64,000 nucleotides of DNA from positions 682,001 through 746,000 of the forward strand of contig JAHDVF020001018.1 of the NCBI GenBank assembly GCA_022606425.2, in the 5' to 3' direction. Shown piece after piece: positions 1 through 9,530 of the stretch. How positions within the stretch are numbered: the first letter of the stretch is position 1; every line of letters starts with the position of its first letter. The DNA comes from Lepidostoma basale. Lineage: Eukaryota; Arthropoda; Insecta; Trichoptera; Lepidostomatidae. The notes under the pieces are model-generated. The model was not told the origin of the DNA and did not search any database. It saw nothing but the letters and a program-made list of their open reading frames with translations. A program made the position numbers and the translations under genes.

Positions 1-140
1 TTCTTCTCATGTCTCTCGGTCTCCAATTCAGCAGTATTTTGGTCCATCTTTCCTCTGCAGCTCTAGCGACATGCCCTGCTCATATCCATTTTCTGTGACT
101 CTTGTTTTATCCCTCACCGTTTCGTTCCTGACTCTATCTC
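1..140 (-). mobile_element. RTE-C LINE 3' fragment, cut by window start
   Basis: Read on the minus strand, this resembles the C-terminal and 3' part of an RTE-type LINE, with codons like those of the better copy at 17625-18090 (a WxxKIxxWRP-like stretch). The frame is broken. It runs off the left edge, so its 3' end is not visible. Confidence 0.45.
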
Positions 141-145
141 TATTT

Positions 146-231
146 TTGTATACAATTATTATTAATTCTCATGATATGTGATGGGTAGATAATATATCGC
201 CATTTTTATTTTCACCAGAATTCTACCAGAG
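146..231 (-). mobile_element. SINE1 body fragment (no tRNA head)
   Basis: The stretch with gtgatgggtagataatat and cgccat matches the body of the tRNA-derived SINE seen at 41868-42090 and 47565-47790, in the same minus orientation. The tRNA-like head is missing. It abuts the LINE fragment at 1-140. Confidence 0.55.
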
Positions 232-279
232 CTTAAGAGTTGTATACATTATTCGGGTTCAAATTATCTGCTATATACA

Positions 280-345
280 AATGTGGAAAGCAGCGGAAAA
301 CTACCACATTAAAGGCCCAAGTGGCATCCCAAGAACCAGCAAACG
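280..345 (+). repeat. Dispersed repeat, pair with 45766-45832
   Basis: Contains ctaccacattaaaggcccaa followed by gtggcatc. The same unit recurs at 45766-45832 with few changes. Both lie in non-coding DNA. It could be a LINE 3' region or an unclassified interspersed repeat. No tRNA-like head or inverted ends were seen. Confidence 0.6.
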
Positions 346-1134
346 ATGTTTTCAAGATGAATGAAAAATTAGATTTTTTTTAGAAAGAAAAGTAAATATT
401 CAAACGTATTGATATTTCAAGAGAAGGTTTTGTTTTTATTTTCTACGTTACTCTTGGATTATTATTTCGTGTTTTAAAGTCTTTGTTTCTTTGATGGATA
501 TCTGACAACCGTTTGATGCTAGAATGTTCCGGCTCTGAAAACGAAAGAAGGCTAATAAAAATAACACTTTGGCGAAGTCACGAGGCGTGAGCTAAATTAC
601 GCGAACGGGAAACGAATATGTATTTATTATTACTATTTCATAAAAATACTTGTACGAGTGCCATGCTCTAATTTATTACGACGATTTTTCTTTATTATGC
701 AACATATTTTAACGCTCCTTCACAGCTGATAAATCAAAGCGAGATTTTTTCTCATATCCGCGATGATTCCAAAAGCTGTAAAGCCGTATATTTTCAGGGC
801 AATAAAATTATTATGGGATCCAATTTTCAGCATATCTTAAAGGACGTTACTTATTTGAAATATAGATGCCAAATTAAATCATTAATGGGGTATTATTTTA
901 CAAAATAATATGAAGTTTATTGCACGTGAAATTTATTGATACAGTTCATATCCGGTACTAAAACGATATTTTAATTTCTCAATTGATCATAAAAATTAAA
1001 TGAGCCATCATCTTTATACGAAAATGATTTGTTTATTAAATTCCACTCGATTTACTTGCTAAAACAGTATACACAGTATAATAATATTGTTAATTAAAAT
1101 TTCTTAGTAGATGTTCACGTTAAATAATGAAAAA
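346..1134. other. No feature recognised
   Basis: AT-rich, intron-like sequence. I see no long frame, no RNA gene and no repeat shared with the rest of the window. Confidence 0.5.
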
Positions 1135-1400
1135 AAAATCATAGTCCATTGTTTTGGCCGAAACACTATGACACTTTAACATCTCAAACTGTTTAATTAT
1201 TATAAATAACTTTGTTTTTGTATCATATTGTATTTTATTTTAAGTGACAGCTGTTTGACATCATCAGGTGTTACAATAATATATCAAATGTAAAATTTTT
1301 GTGATTTTTCGAATCTTTATGTGTATTTGTTCCTATGTCAATTTGAATAATTTCAAATTGACAATTTGTAATACAAAAACAAAGTTATTTAATTTAACAG
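1135..1400. mobile_element. P2 palindromic element
   Basis: Starts with the P2 end (ttgttttggccgaaacac) and holds the P2 core on the minus strand (gacagctgtttgacatcatc, then aggtgttacaat). It ends near tttaatttaacag. A short duplication (aaatcat) may flank it. The hairpin arm of the core is partly deleted, so the ribozyme-like fold is not intact here. Confidence 0.65.
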
Positions 1401-1737
1401 TTTAAAACAAATCATCTTAATATACTATAAATAGGCAAAAACGATAGAGTACAAAATTTGTATTTTTACTGCAAAAGAGAGATATTCTCTGCGAAAGTAT
1501 TTCGAAATGAACACAATTCGCATGTCCGAGGACGTTTCTGTTTTTTATAAAAAAATGTTCTGATTATTGTTGTAATGTAGTAATACTTATTTGGCTTTAT
1601 TTTACTTGATCTTTACTTTCGACCGGTCATCTATAAAAAGTCAACTAGATATTCTGGTTTTGCAGAAGATAGCAACGATATACGATATATTTATAATCTC
1701 ATCATATGTTAATTCGATTTCAATCGTTTTCTATAGC

Positions 1738-1975
1738 ATTATTAATATGAATGAAAAAACGATAGTTTTCAAGGAGTTTTATTATAATATTTATGTATGA
1801 CACGTTTCGCCCTTCTAAGGCATTATCAAATGTCATTTGATAATGCCTTAGAAGGGCGAAACATGTCATAAATAAATATTATAACAAAACTCCTTGAAAA
1901 CTATCGTTTTTTCATACATATTAATAATTTATTATGGAGTTTTACATCATTGTTCAAGAAACAATAAATATTCTA
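1738..1975. mobile_element. P1 palindromic element
   Basis: Two inverted arms meet near 1834. Each arm carries gaaaacgatagttttcaagg-like sequence and ccttctaaggcattatc. The plus-strand core at 1834-1867 reads TTGATAATG, hairpin CCTT-AGA-AAGG, CGAAAC, ATGTC. The right end has the P1 terminal sequence atcattgttcaagaaacaat. No coding capacity. Confidence 0.75.
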
Positions 1976-2014
1976 TAGCAGTTACTATACTTCTATCACC
2001 AAGCGAATAATCCT

Positions 2015-2135
2015 CAAATACAAATACTTATTATATATTTATTGTCGCTTGAATAACTTTAATTGATAAATGTCTTAACAAGGCAAAACACGTTATCTCA
2101 AAAAAATAAAAACTTCTAGAAAACAGACGTTTTAA
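2015..2135. mobile_element. P1 half-element
   Basis: Carries a decayed core, TTGATAAATGTCTTAACAAG, then GCAAAACACGTT (2063-2098), followed by the P1 arm aaaacttctagaaaacagac. The opposite arm is absent, so this is a single-arm or truncated copy. Confidence 0.6.
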
Positions 2136-2224
2136 TTATTTATCAACATTTATACTTTCGTATCAAGCACTTAATTTGTGGTGTGGTATTATTAAATATA
2201 ATATTAATACACTTGTAAATTTAT

Positions 2225-2300
2225 ATTAACATCACTTTATTCTCTTCAACAACTAACCGGTTTCGCTCTCGCTGGAGCTTCGTCAGGGTTACAAAAGACA
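2225..2300 (-). mobile_element. P4 element core
   Basis: On the minus strand the order is CTGACGA, A, helix GCTC/GAGC with loop CAGCGA, GAAA, CCGG, TT. The hammerhead-like order is complete. Flanking AAC and GTT can pair as helix I after one mismatch. A poly-A run follows at about 2312. Confidence 0.6.
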
Positions 2301-2339
2301 CTAAATGACAATGAAAAAAAAAAAAAAAAAATTTAACAC

Positions 2340-2540
2340 AAAATGTTCATTTTGGATTGGTGCACATATTGTCTATTTAATTTGTGTTCCATGAATCCAC
2401 CGTTTTTTTAATTTAGCACATAATGTAATAACACATAATGTTTTTTTCGATGTTGCACATGTTGACATGGACGATCCGGACTTTTGTGTTTATTTAATTT
2501 ATGTTACACGTATCCACCGTTTTTTTTAAATTAGCTGTAA
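2340..2540. repeat. Imperfect direct repeat, about 120-bp period
   Basis: Two copies of a block with atccaccgttttttttaa and attagc lie at about 2363-2417 and 2483-2535. They are preceded by similar ctatttaatttgtgtt sequence. No coding sense. It may be part of the P4-associated element to its left. Confidence 0.55.
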
Positions 2541-3642
2541 TTAGGCACTTAACCAGCAAGAACTTAAAAATAATATTGATGAAATTGGAATGTCATTGGA
2601 ACAAATGAAAAATTTATTTTGACACCTGTCAAAATTCTTTATTAAAACGAAAAAACATATTATATGATAGTTTAAATGCTGGTTACAATAAAATCTCTAG
2701 CGATATAAACAAAATCATGTTTATTAACAAAAATGTTTACTTATTTTCGTTATAAAGTGAGTTTTCAATTTAATTATTATAAATCGAGTATATAAAGTTT
2801 TTAAAACGTATACAGCGTAATTCTGTAAATATTAGTAAATACGAAATTGCTTTGATCTCAAAGCCACAGCTTTATTATCCTATTCTATCTAATTGTAAAT
2901 AATATTAAATGCGTTATCAATCATAAAAGTAAATAATTAAACGGATGATAAAGCAAATATATACGAATATGTACTTAAAAAATAACATAAATATTGTGCG
3001 CATACTAAAATGATACATTTTATTGTTTTCATTAAATTAACCAAAAGTGTTCTTTATGTTTTCGAATGAAGTTTGAATTTGGCATGGTATGATTTTTTTC
3101 TGGTTTGTATTTACATGAAAACATTTTGTTTCGTGTTTTATTCGCAGGTTATTATTTACTGTACGTTCAGGGTAAGTACTTTTTTTACTTGTTTTTTTTT
3201 ATGATATGTATGTAAAACATTAGGTTTTATTCGTTCTCATATAAGTTTAGGAATGTTTTATTGTTGTTGTTATATTTATTTAAGTCAGTTTATAAATAAA
3301 GGCTACTACTAGTAGTAATGTTAAGGTTTAAATTGTTCTGTGCTTGTTTGGGTGAACGAAATCACTCAAAATAATTTGATTAAATTATCTAATTTACGTG
3401 TTCCTGTATATAAATCAGTATCTAGCTATTCACTAATATAATATATACATTTTACGTCTTTAAAAATCATTAATTTAATATCTCGAAAGTGCCATTACAT
3501 CTGCTTATGCTTAATAGTGATACTTTAGAAAAGAAAAGGATGTGGGGCTCTGACCAATATTTAAATAATACTCAAAAGTAGCAAATCATTTAAATAAGAA
3601 ATCCTTTATGAAACGAAATGTTCCTATGATAAACTTATAGGA
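2541..3642. other. Intron-like DNA; holds one microexon candidate
   Basis: AT-rich and without recognised repeats. The only notable item is the splice-site pair around 3148-3171, listed separately. Confidence 0.5.
3148..3171 (+). CDS. Candidate 24-nt microexon
   Basis: A pyrimidine-rich tract ends in ttcgcag at 3141-3147. It is followed by 24 nt and then by a strong donor, gtaagt, starting at 3172. The 24 nt are open in all three frames and keep phase; frame 1 would read VIIYCTFR. Splice-site quality is the only evidence. Such pairs arise by chance in AT-rich introns, so this is a weak call. It is on the same strand as the exon at 61164-61263. Confidence 0.2.
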
Positions 3643-3960
3643 TTGCATTGTTCCATTAATGACATTTCACCCCCATCTTTCTGCCTTTATTTTATCTCGA
3701 ACGTTGGTGTAATATCGATTCTACTGACGAAAGAATTTAATAAATATCAAGGGTCGTATATGAGTAGGTACCCCCTATCACCCGATTCTGATTTCGAATC
3801 GAATAACTTGAAATTGACACACATCACTCGTCGTTCTAAATTTGTAAAGAACTGGGATATTTTAAATGAAAAGATAAAACATCTCAAAGGAATACTTATG
3901 CCTCGGAGGAAGAGTATCTCTAAGAGGCATATTCAATATTTCTCGCGTGAAATTGTTTAA
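3643..3960 (+). other. Open frame of 105 codons, unrecognised
   Basis: This frame stays open for 318 bp in AT-rich DNA and ends at taa in 3958-3960. It begins at a TTG; the first ATG is about 40 codons in (around 3760). The product has a hydrophobic N-terminal stretch and a basic C-terminal part (MPRRKSISKRHIQYFSREIV). I recognise no domain, splice site or repeat. It may be a decayed element ORF or chance. Confidence 0.2.
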
Positions 3961-4044
3961 AGCTATCTTCAAAATATTTTATAAGCTGACGAATCCATAG
4001 TCGAATAAAAAAACAAATAAAAACTTCAAAGATATAATTACATT

Positions 4045-4160
4045 TATTTTGCCTTACAATAACTGTGATGCCAACACAGGTTGGCGAAGCAACTGTCGTG
4101 ACAATCTAATAAAAATAAATTATGACACTTATAATAACAGTGTTTCAAATTTAAACAGTT
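4045..4160 (+). mobile_element. P2 element, single core
   Basis: Plus-strand core: TGTGATGCCAACACAGGTTG, then GCGAAGCAACTGTCGTGAC. The hairpin is GCCAAC-ACAG-GTTGGC, followed by GAAGC. The CTGATGA part has decayed to ctgtgat. The tail continues towards gtttcaaatttaaacag. Confidence 0.6.
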
Positions 4161-4913
4161 AATCAGTTCTTTAAGAAATTACGAGTAGTTGATACGAATG
4201 AAAACGTCCGTTTTCTAGAAGTTTTACTATATTTTATGTGAATTTTATGTAATTAATATTCGTACCAATAAAAATCGCTCTTTTCTAGAAGTTTTTTTTA
4301 TATCTGACTGTTTCTTAAACAATCAAGTAGAGTTTATTAATTATTGTTTTCATCAATTTTTAAAAGGTTTGTAAATTTTTTTGCAACATTGGAAAAATAG
4401 CTTTTATTAAAATGTAAATGGTGTTTAAATACGATTGTGAAAAACATGTCTAGAAGAATGTTACGGCAACTTAAAACCTTCACTTATTTTTTTTTATCTC
4501 ACAGAATACGCCAAATTTTAAACATTTAAAAGAAAATGAATGATATAACACACTTGTTATTCGAATGTCGATTTGACCTCACGCTGGGATACACTTTTAA
4601 AAATATCGCTACTTCAATGATGAAAACCACTTGACTTTACTGATCTCGTATTTCTCTGCACAGAGAGAGACTTAAAAACCGTGAATGCCGGAACTAGGCA
4701 CGATGAAGTGGTTTTTAAGGGAGGTTGCTGGAGATGAATCAGGAAGGAATATGTACGAGTATATCTTTATATATACTACGAGATGGTAAAAAAGAATTCA
4801 GTAGACATTTTTATGCATAATTAAAAGAATCCCTGTAATATATGCACTGTAAAATTCGAGATATTTAAATTAAAGACGTTTTTTTTATGTTACAGAGAAT
4901 GTAACAAATCCGA
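4161..4913. other. Mostly unassigned; two P1 arm scraps
   Basis: Short P1 arm pieces lie at about 4192-4240 (atacgaatgaaaacgtccg, ttttctagaag) and 4258-4296. The rest is AT-rich with no recognised gene or repeat. Confidence 0.4.
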
Positions 4914-5179
4914 CTTTGATATAGTATCGAATGGAAATATGATATAAAAAGATAATGCAATGCGAATGAAATTGAAAAATGAAAGGATCATTAAGATGCT
5001 TTGGACACATGGAAAGAATGAATGAAAAAATAATGGTAAAAAGTTTATGTTAACGATGTAAATGGAACTAGAAATAGAGAATGACCGATGAAAACGTGGC
5101 ACGATAAAATAAATCAAATATTGAATGTCGGGCACGAGTCGGAGAAATCGACATACGTGCATGACACGATGTATGAATG
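4914..5179 (+). mobile_element. RTE-A LINE fragment, left part of a split copy
   Basis: A degraded C-terminal reverse-transcriptase ORF region of RTE-A. It contains the equivalents of KGSLRWFGHMERMNE and KTWHDQINQILNV, with frameshifts. It stops at gtatgaatg and resumes at about 5881 (ttgaggaatcgag). The 5180-5880 block is an insertion, flanked by aatg on both sides. Confidence 0.75.
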
Positions 5180-5312
5180 AACGACCTTCGTGGCCGAGTG
5201 GTAAGTGTATTAACTGCCACCCCGAAGGTTCAGGGTTCGATTCCCGGCGAGGGCAGTGTGATTGTCACACTGTCTTTGGTCTGGTGTAGAATTCACGTGA
5301 CAATTAAATGGC
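5180..5312 (+). mobile_element. SINE1, 5' part with tRNA-like head
   Basis: A tRNA-like head lies at 5181-5258. It has an A box (tggccgagtgg, 5191-5201) and a B box (ggttcgattcc, 5234-5244), which are RNA polymerase III promoter elements. The SINE body follows (tgtgattgtcacactg, gtctggtgtagaattcacg). It breaks at aaatggc (5306-5312) and resumes at 5742-5748 with the same 7 bases, so it is interrupted by a LINE. It is not a tRNA gene: the acceptor arm does not close and the body is transposon-like. Confidence 0.75.
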
Positions 5313-5741
5313 ATTCACTTCTTATATTGCCATTTTATTGTCACGTGAATTCTACACCAGACCAAATATAAGAAGTGAAAATATAATAAGTGAATGCGGT
5401 GCGAATGATGGTATCATGAACAAAATAATGAAAGGATCATTAAGATGGTTTGGACATATTGAAAGAATGAATGAAGAAAGAATGGTAAAAAAATTATATG
5501 TTAATGATGAAAATGGAACCAGAAATAGAGGAAGACCGAGGAAAACGTGGCACGATCAAATAAATCAAATATTGAATGTCGGCCATGTGAGGAGTCAGAG
5601 AAATCGACGCGCGTGCATGACACGATGTATGAATGTTGAGGAAGCGAGAGAAATATGTCAGAAAAGAAAAGTGTGGCAGTCCGTTCTTTCTGCCTACCCC
5701 TTCGGGGAGACGGCGTGATGTTAGTTAGTTAGTTATTTATA
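5313..5741 (+). mobile_element. RTE-A LINE with inverted 5' end
   Basis: From 5365 the copy reads as RTE-A: SECGANDGIMNKIMKGSLRW, then FGHIERMNEERMV and NRRACMTRCMNVEEAREICQ. It stops at tga 5716-5718 with a GTTA tail. The segment 5313-5327 is the same RTE start inverted, and 5329-5364 is SINE sequence inverted. A 7-bp duplication (aaatggc) flanks the insert. This fits target-primed reverse transcription with a twin-priming-like 5' inversion. Confidence 0.75.
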
Positions 5742-5880
5742 AAATGGCGATAGATTAGCTAACCTATAACATGTCACGAGAATCACTATGATAGCCATAA
5801 TACCCTTTACATCGATTTGGCTCATGCTGTCATGATGTAAAGAGCGATTCAACAAACTAATAATTAAATAAATAAATAAA
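5742..5880 (+). mobile_element. SINE1, 3' part
   Basis: Resumes at aaaatggcgatagattag and runs through a 3' module at 5805-5857 (tttacatcgatttggct, atgatgtaa, attcaac). It ends in an (AAAT)n tail. The 3' module matches the end of the LINE at 34300-34620, which suggests the SINE borrows that LINE's machinery. Confidence 0.7.
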
Positions 5881-5968
5881 TGTTGAGGAATCGAGAAAAG
5901 CTTACCAGGAAAGATTAGTAAGACAGTCTATTCTTTCTAAGATGGCGTGATGGTTAGTTAGTTAGTTT
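5881..5968 (+). mobile_element. RTE-A LINE fragment, right part of the split copy
   Basis: Continues the copy broken at 5179. It starts ttgaggaatcgagaaaag, has the ILSAYP-equivalent stretch in damaged form, and ends ggcgtgatggttagttagtt. Confidence 0.7.
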
Positions 5969-6624
5969 ACAATAATATTTACTGACAATCAAAAAATTTA
6001 AGCAAATCGTTTCTTCGATCGGGATTTTTATAATTTCTTTGTTTAAAATACTTTCCACCGATGTCATCACTTGAATATGTTATTTTGTGGGCTTTTTTTG
6101 AAAGATATATTAAGTGCAATTATAATTTTATTCTTGTATCTCAGGACTCATTATTTATGTTGCTTGTAAATCAACTATACGCGATATTAATACGATAAAT
6201 AAAGTTATTTACCATTTTTTCCTGTTTACCCATTGGGGACTACGACGATTGATTAATAGGTTTGTGAGATCCGATTAAAATAAATATAACTTTGATTCAC
6301 GATGATCAAATGCGAGTAATTCAAGGTCCTTATAAATACACGTCGGATTCCTATATATTTTTTTCCTTTAGTTATTGGGAGCACTCAAATTATTTTTGAA
6401 AAATCAGACATTGCCGTCATAACTAATTTATCCAATAAATCATTTCCTGGCTTCTGAGAGCCTGTGCCTGAGTACAGATATAAAACTTCATAAAGTCACC
6501 TGACATGGCACTTTGAGAAGAAGAAGAAAAATAGGGCATTATCAAACGCTTGGAAGGATTTTTTTTTACACTTAATACAAATATTGAAAGCTAAGGCATT
6601 AACACTGTGGAATTCCATAGTAAT
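5969..6624. other. No feature recognised
   Basis: AT-rich sequence with no long frame and no repeat that I can match elsewhere in the window. Confidence 0.45.
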
Positions 6625-6770
6625 TCACTTAGGAAATTGAAAAAAACTTTGTTAATTTTCTATACCGATACCTCCATCTTCAGGGGTAAATATATAATAA
6701 AAACTAAACAACGAAAGACTTGTATAAAAAAAGCATTTAAAATTCGATACATTAAACTCAATTTAAAAAT
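6625..6770 (-). mobile_element. P6 element
   Basis: Minus-strand reading gives tttattatatatttacccct, then gaagatggaggtatc. This matches the P6 copies at 22420-22560 and 50740-50870. The GAAA side of the core has decayed (cggtatag). The outer sequence ggaattccatagtaattca also matches the P6 flank at about 22570. Confidence 0.55.
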
Positions 6771-6842
6771 TAACCTGGGCTAATTGTTATAAGTACTAAT
6801 AATATTTTTTTATCAGTAAGAACTGATAAATAATCTTTCGCT

Positions 6843-6927
6843 ATTTTATTGTCACGTGAATTATACACCAGACCAAAGACAGTGTGAATCGAACCCGGGA
6901 CCTTCGGTATGGTAGTCAGAGAGAGAA
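6843..6927 (-). mobile_element. SINE1 copy with internal deletion
   Basis: The body (gtcacgtgaattatacacca, gaccaaagacagtgtga) is joined directly to the B-box part of the head (atcgaacccgggacc) and to ttcggtatggtagtcagag. About 25 bp between them are missing compared with 47565-47790. A P1 scrap (ataaggcgaaacatgtc) follows at 6941-6958. Confidence 0.7.
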
Positions 6928-6999
6928 GGTCTTATGTCATAATAAGGCGAAACATGTCAGCTTAAGTAAACAAATAACAATGCCTTCTACTTCTTCAGT

Positions 7000-7345
7000 T
7001 TTCTTCTCTCCACTGCTGTATATAGGCCTATTCTATTTTCTTCACTCATCCCTGTCTTGTCCCTTTCGCATCCAGGTCGTTCCAACTATTCGGGCAATAT
7101 CGTCATTCCTTCTTTTAGGTGGCCTCCCAACACTCCTTTTCTTTGTCCAAGACCTCCACTGAAGTATTCTAGATGTCCATCGGGTACTGCCCTGTCTTGC
7201 TATATGTCCAGCCACTTTAATTTATCTGTACGATCCATGATGTCGGCAACTTAGGTTCAGCGTCTTATTTCTTCATTTATTATTTTGTCTCGGGGACTCA
7301 CGCCGTGCATTTGTCTCTCCATGGTTCGTTGTGTGCTTTTTAGTA
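7000..7345 (-). mobile_element. RTE-C LINE 3' fragment
   Basis: The minus strand encodes pieces of the RTE-C C-terminus, the region equivalent to DIMDRxxKLKWxGH and ARQGSTRWT, with frameshifts. It continues into a 3' region that starts at ttcttctctccactgctgta and is shared in style with 44950-45118. Confidence 0.6.
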
Positions 7346-7374
7346 TATGACACTTTTTGCTGTTAGGGTGGTAA

Positions 7375-7965
7375 TATTATTCTTCTTCTTCTTCTGATTG
7401 TAGATCTTGCGATCTGTTTATGCAGGATATCAACTTTCTTCCTGTGATGAAGACTACCAGCCTTCTCTCCATCTCTTTGGTGGTCGTCCTGGTGGTCAAC
7501 GGCCCTCTGGAGTCTCGTGCATAACGATATTAGAAATTCTTGCTGGATCCATTCTCTCGATGTGGTCCCTCCAGAAACGTCTACTTTGCCTACTGCATCT
7601 CAGTATATATTCAATTTTGCAGGATTTGCGAATTTCTTCATTGGGTATCCTATCTCTAAGGGTTCTCCCCACAATAGGTCGCAATGTTCTCATTTCTGCT
7701 ACTCTTAAAAGATGTTTGGTTCTCACAGGCCTGATGCATGTTTTATAAATTCTAACTTTGCTTTCTACTAGCATATGCTTATTGTCCCAGACAGTGTCCC
7801 TTAGACATCCGGAGATGACTGCAGCTTTATCTGTTTGGTTTTTAACTTCATTATATAGATCGCTGCAACTAGATATATCCACACCCAGATATCTGAACTT
7901 CATGACCTGTTCTATGGGTTTATCGTCTACAACCAATTTGCATGTGAGAGGCTGTCTGGATATTT
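7375..7965 (-). mobile_element. RTE-B LINE C-terminal fragment
   Basis: A minus-strand frame at 7496-7936 (146 codons) carries the C-terminal part of an RTE-type reverse-transcriptase polyprotein: FRYLGVDISSCSDLYNEVKN, then KVRIYKTCIRPV, TLRPIVGRTLRDRIPNEEIR and FWRDHIERMDP. The RT catalytic core is absent because of 5' truncation. The 3' end carries a (GAA)n tail on this strand (ttcttcttcttctt at about 7381-7394). Confidence 0.7.
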
Positions 7966-8555
7966 AGGGTGGTAATAATATCTTAAAACACATTAACTTC
8001 ATAATATGTGATGATTGATGATTGCTCTATTTTGGATTATAAGATCGACAATATTTGAATCTTCCTTCCTCTCAGTGTCTATTGTACTTGTAATATATAA
8101 TATTATATAATACGCAGCTCTTGTAGATAATTAGCCAAGTTGGCTATCAACTATGAGCATGCATAGATCGCGCTGATTGCTGAGTCCTCATTACGTGACG
8201 GGAAACCGTGATGAAACCGAACTGATCTAGCCCGGGACGAACAATAAACCATTGTTGAAGATGTTACAACGCATTAATTGAGATTTCTCACGTCATTGCA
8301 AGATTAGCTTAATTAAAAACAGTTATCGAATTAGTTAATATACACATCTTATTAATTTATAATTACGCGTCCCGGATTAATGTGGTAACAAAATGAATTT
8401 TGATTATTGATATTGCTCGGTAGAACAAAGTAAATCGAGAAGAAAAAAATCTTTATAAAAATGTTTAATTGTATTTAGTGTTTCTTATATAACGGAGTAA
8501 TAGTAGCTATGTAAGTAGAGTTTATTGTGTCTTGTACAATAATGTAAAACTCAAT
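7966..8555. other. No feature recognised
   Basis: AT-rich, apart from a less AT-rich patch around 8150-8240. No repeat or gene was matched. Confidence 0.4.
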
Positions 8556-8700
8556 ATAAATAAATTAATACGAATGAAAATGTTTTATTATAATTTATGG
8601 ATATGATATGGTCATTTGTATTGAATGAACAAAGAGACAAGGACATTTGATATTGCCTTGATTAGGCGAAACATCTCATTCACATATATTATAATACATC
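8556..8700. mobile_element. P1 element, decayed
   Basis: The plus-strand core at 8642-8677 reads GACATTTGATATTGCCTTGA, then TTAGGCGAAACATCTC. The left arm begins atacgaatgaaaatgtttta at about 8569. Outer GACAT and (A)TCTC no longer pair fully. Confidence 0.6.
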
Positions 8701-8744
8701 TTCAAGAAATCGTTTGCAACGTTTTTATCGATTTTTCTCAATAA

Positions 8745-8944
8745 TGCATAAATAAATAATTATTACGAATGAAAACATCTGTTTTCTAAAAGTTTTATTA
8801 TATTTTATGGGATTTCCATTTTTCGCTCTGTTAAGGCATTATCAAATGTTTCAAAATCATTTGATATAAGGCGAAACATGTCATTTTCTGTATAATCAAA
8901 AGTTTTTATTGAATTAATTTACGGAGTTTTACATCATTGTTTAA
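8745..8944. mobile_element. P1 element, interrupted at its right end
   Basis: Left arm acgaatgaaaacatctgttt, right arm continuing to tacggagttttacatcattg. The right terminal tail is split at TTAA and resumes at 9181 (gaaacaataaaaac), where a 232-bp element sits. Confidence 0.65.
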
Positions 8945-9176
8945 CCCCCATAGTACGGTTGGCTACATTTGTGGCCCAAAAACAATGTTTCGAAATGCCG
9001 CAGACTACATTTGCAGCTCATATTTGAATGCATTTTAAATCATTTTTGCTTTAGTTCCTTACTAATAAATTGTACGTAATATTACGATGAACCGGAACTA
9101 TCTGTCTGAGATGGAAATGTAGTCAGACGCAGTTCGAGATCAATTTCGTTTTACTGCAAATGAAGCACAATTGGGG
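8945..9176. mobile_element. piggyBac-like MITE, TTAA-flanked
   Basis: TTAA occurs on both sides (8941-8944 and 9177-9180). The ends are CCCCCATAG on the left and, on the reverse strand, CCCCAATTG on the right. Only a few terminal bases match as inverted repeats. Removing the insert restores the P1 tail around it. No coding capacity. The superfamily is inferred from the TTAA target. Confidence 0.6.
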
Positions 9177-9288
9177 TTAAGAAACAATAAAAACTAATGC
9201 ATTTCATACGTATACATGTAACATACGTTCTAAGCGATGGAATTGCCAGGCGAGATTATTTAATATCTTCATGGCAATTAGCGCTGAA

Positions 9289-9530
9289 CATTCTTCTTCA
9301 TGTTTACAATCCTGCGGATTGGTCTGCAACTATCCTTACTCGTTCCCTCCACTCAGTCCTGTTTCCAGCCAGTCTTTTTATACCTGTGTAGCTGCCACAG
9401 CGCATGCCTCTTATCATCTGGTCCATATATGCGTCCCTTGGGCGGCCTCTGCAATTTCTGTCTACAACCATTCCCTCTGCGATAGTTATAAACATGCCCG
9501 TATGCCGAATGTTATGGCCTATCCAGTTTG
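9289..9530 (-). mobile_element. RTE-F LINE C-terminal fragment
   Basis: The minus strand encodes IGHNIRHTGMFITIAEGMVV, then DRNCRGRPRDAYMDQMIRGM. This is the usual post-RT end of RTE-type LINEs (GH..R...G with a basic RGRPR motif). It is truncated and ends in a GAA-rich tail (ttcttcttca, 9291-9300). Confidence 0.6.

Noticed and set aside
5181..5258. A tRNA gene
   Set aside because: A and B boxes are present, but the arms do not close into a cloverleaf and the sequence continues into a SINE body found in several copies.
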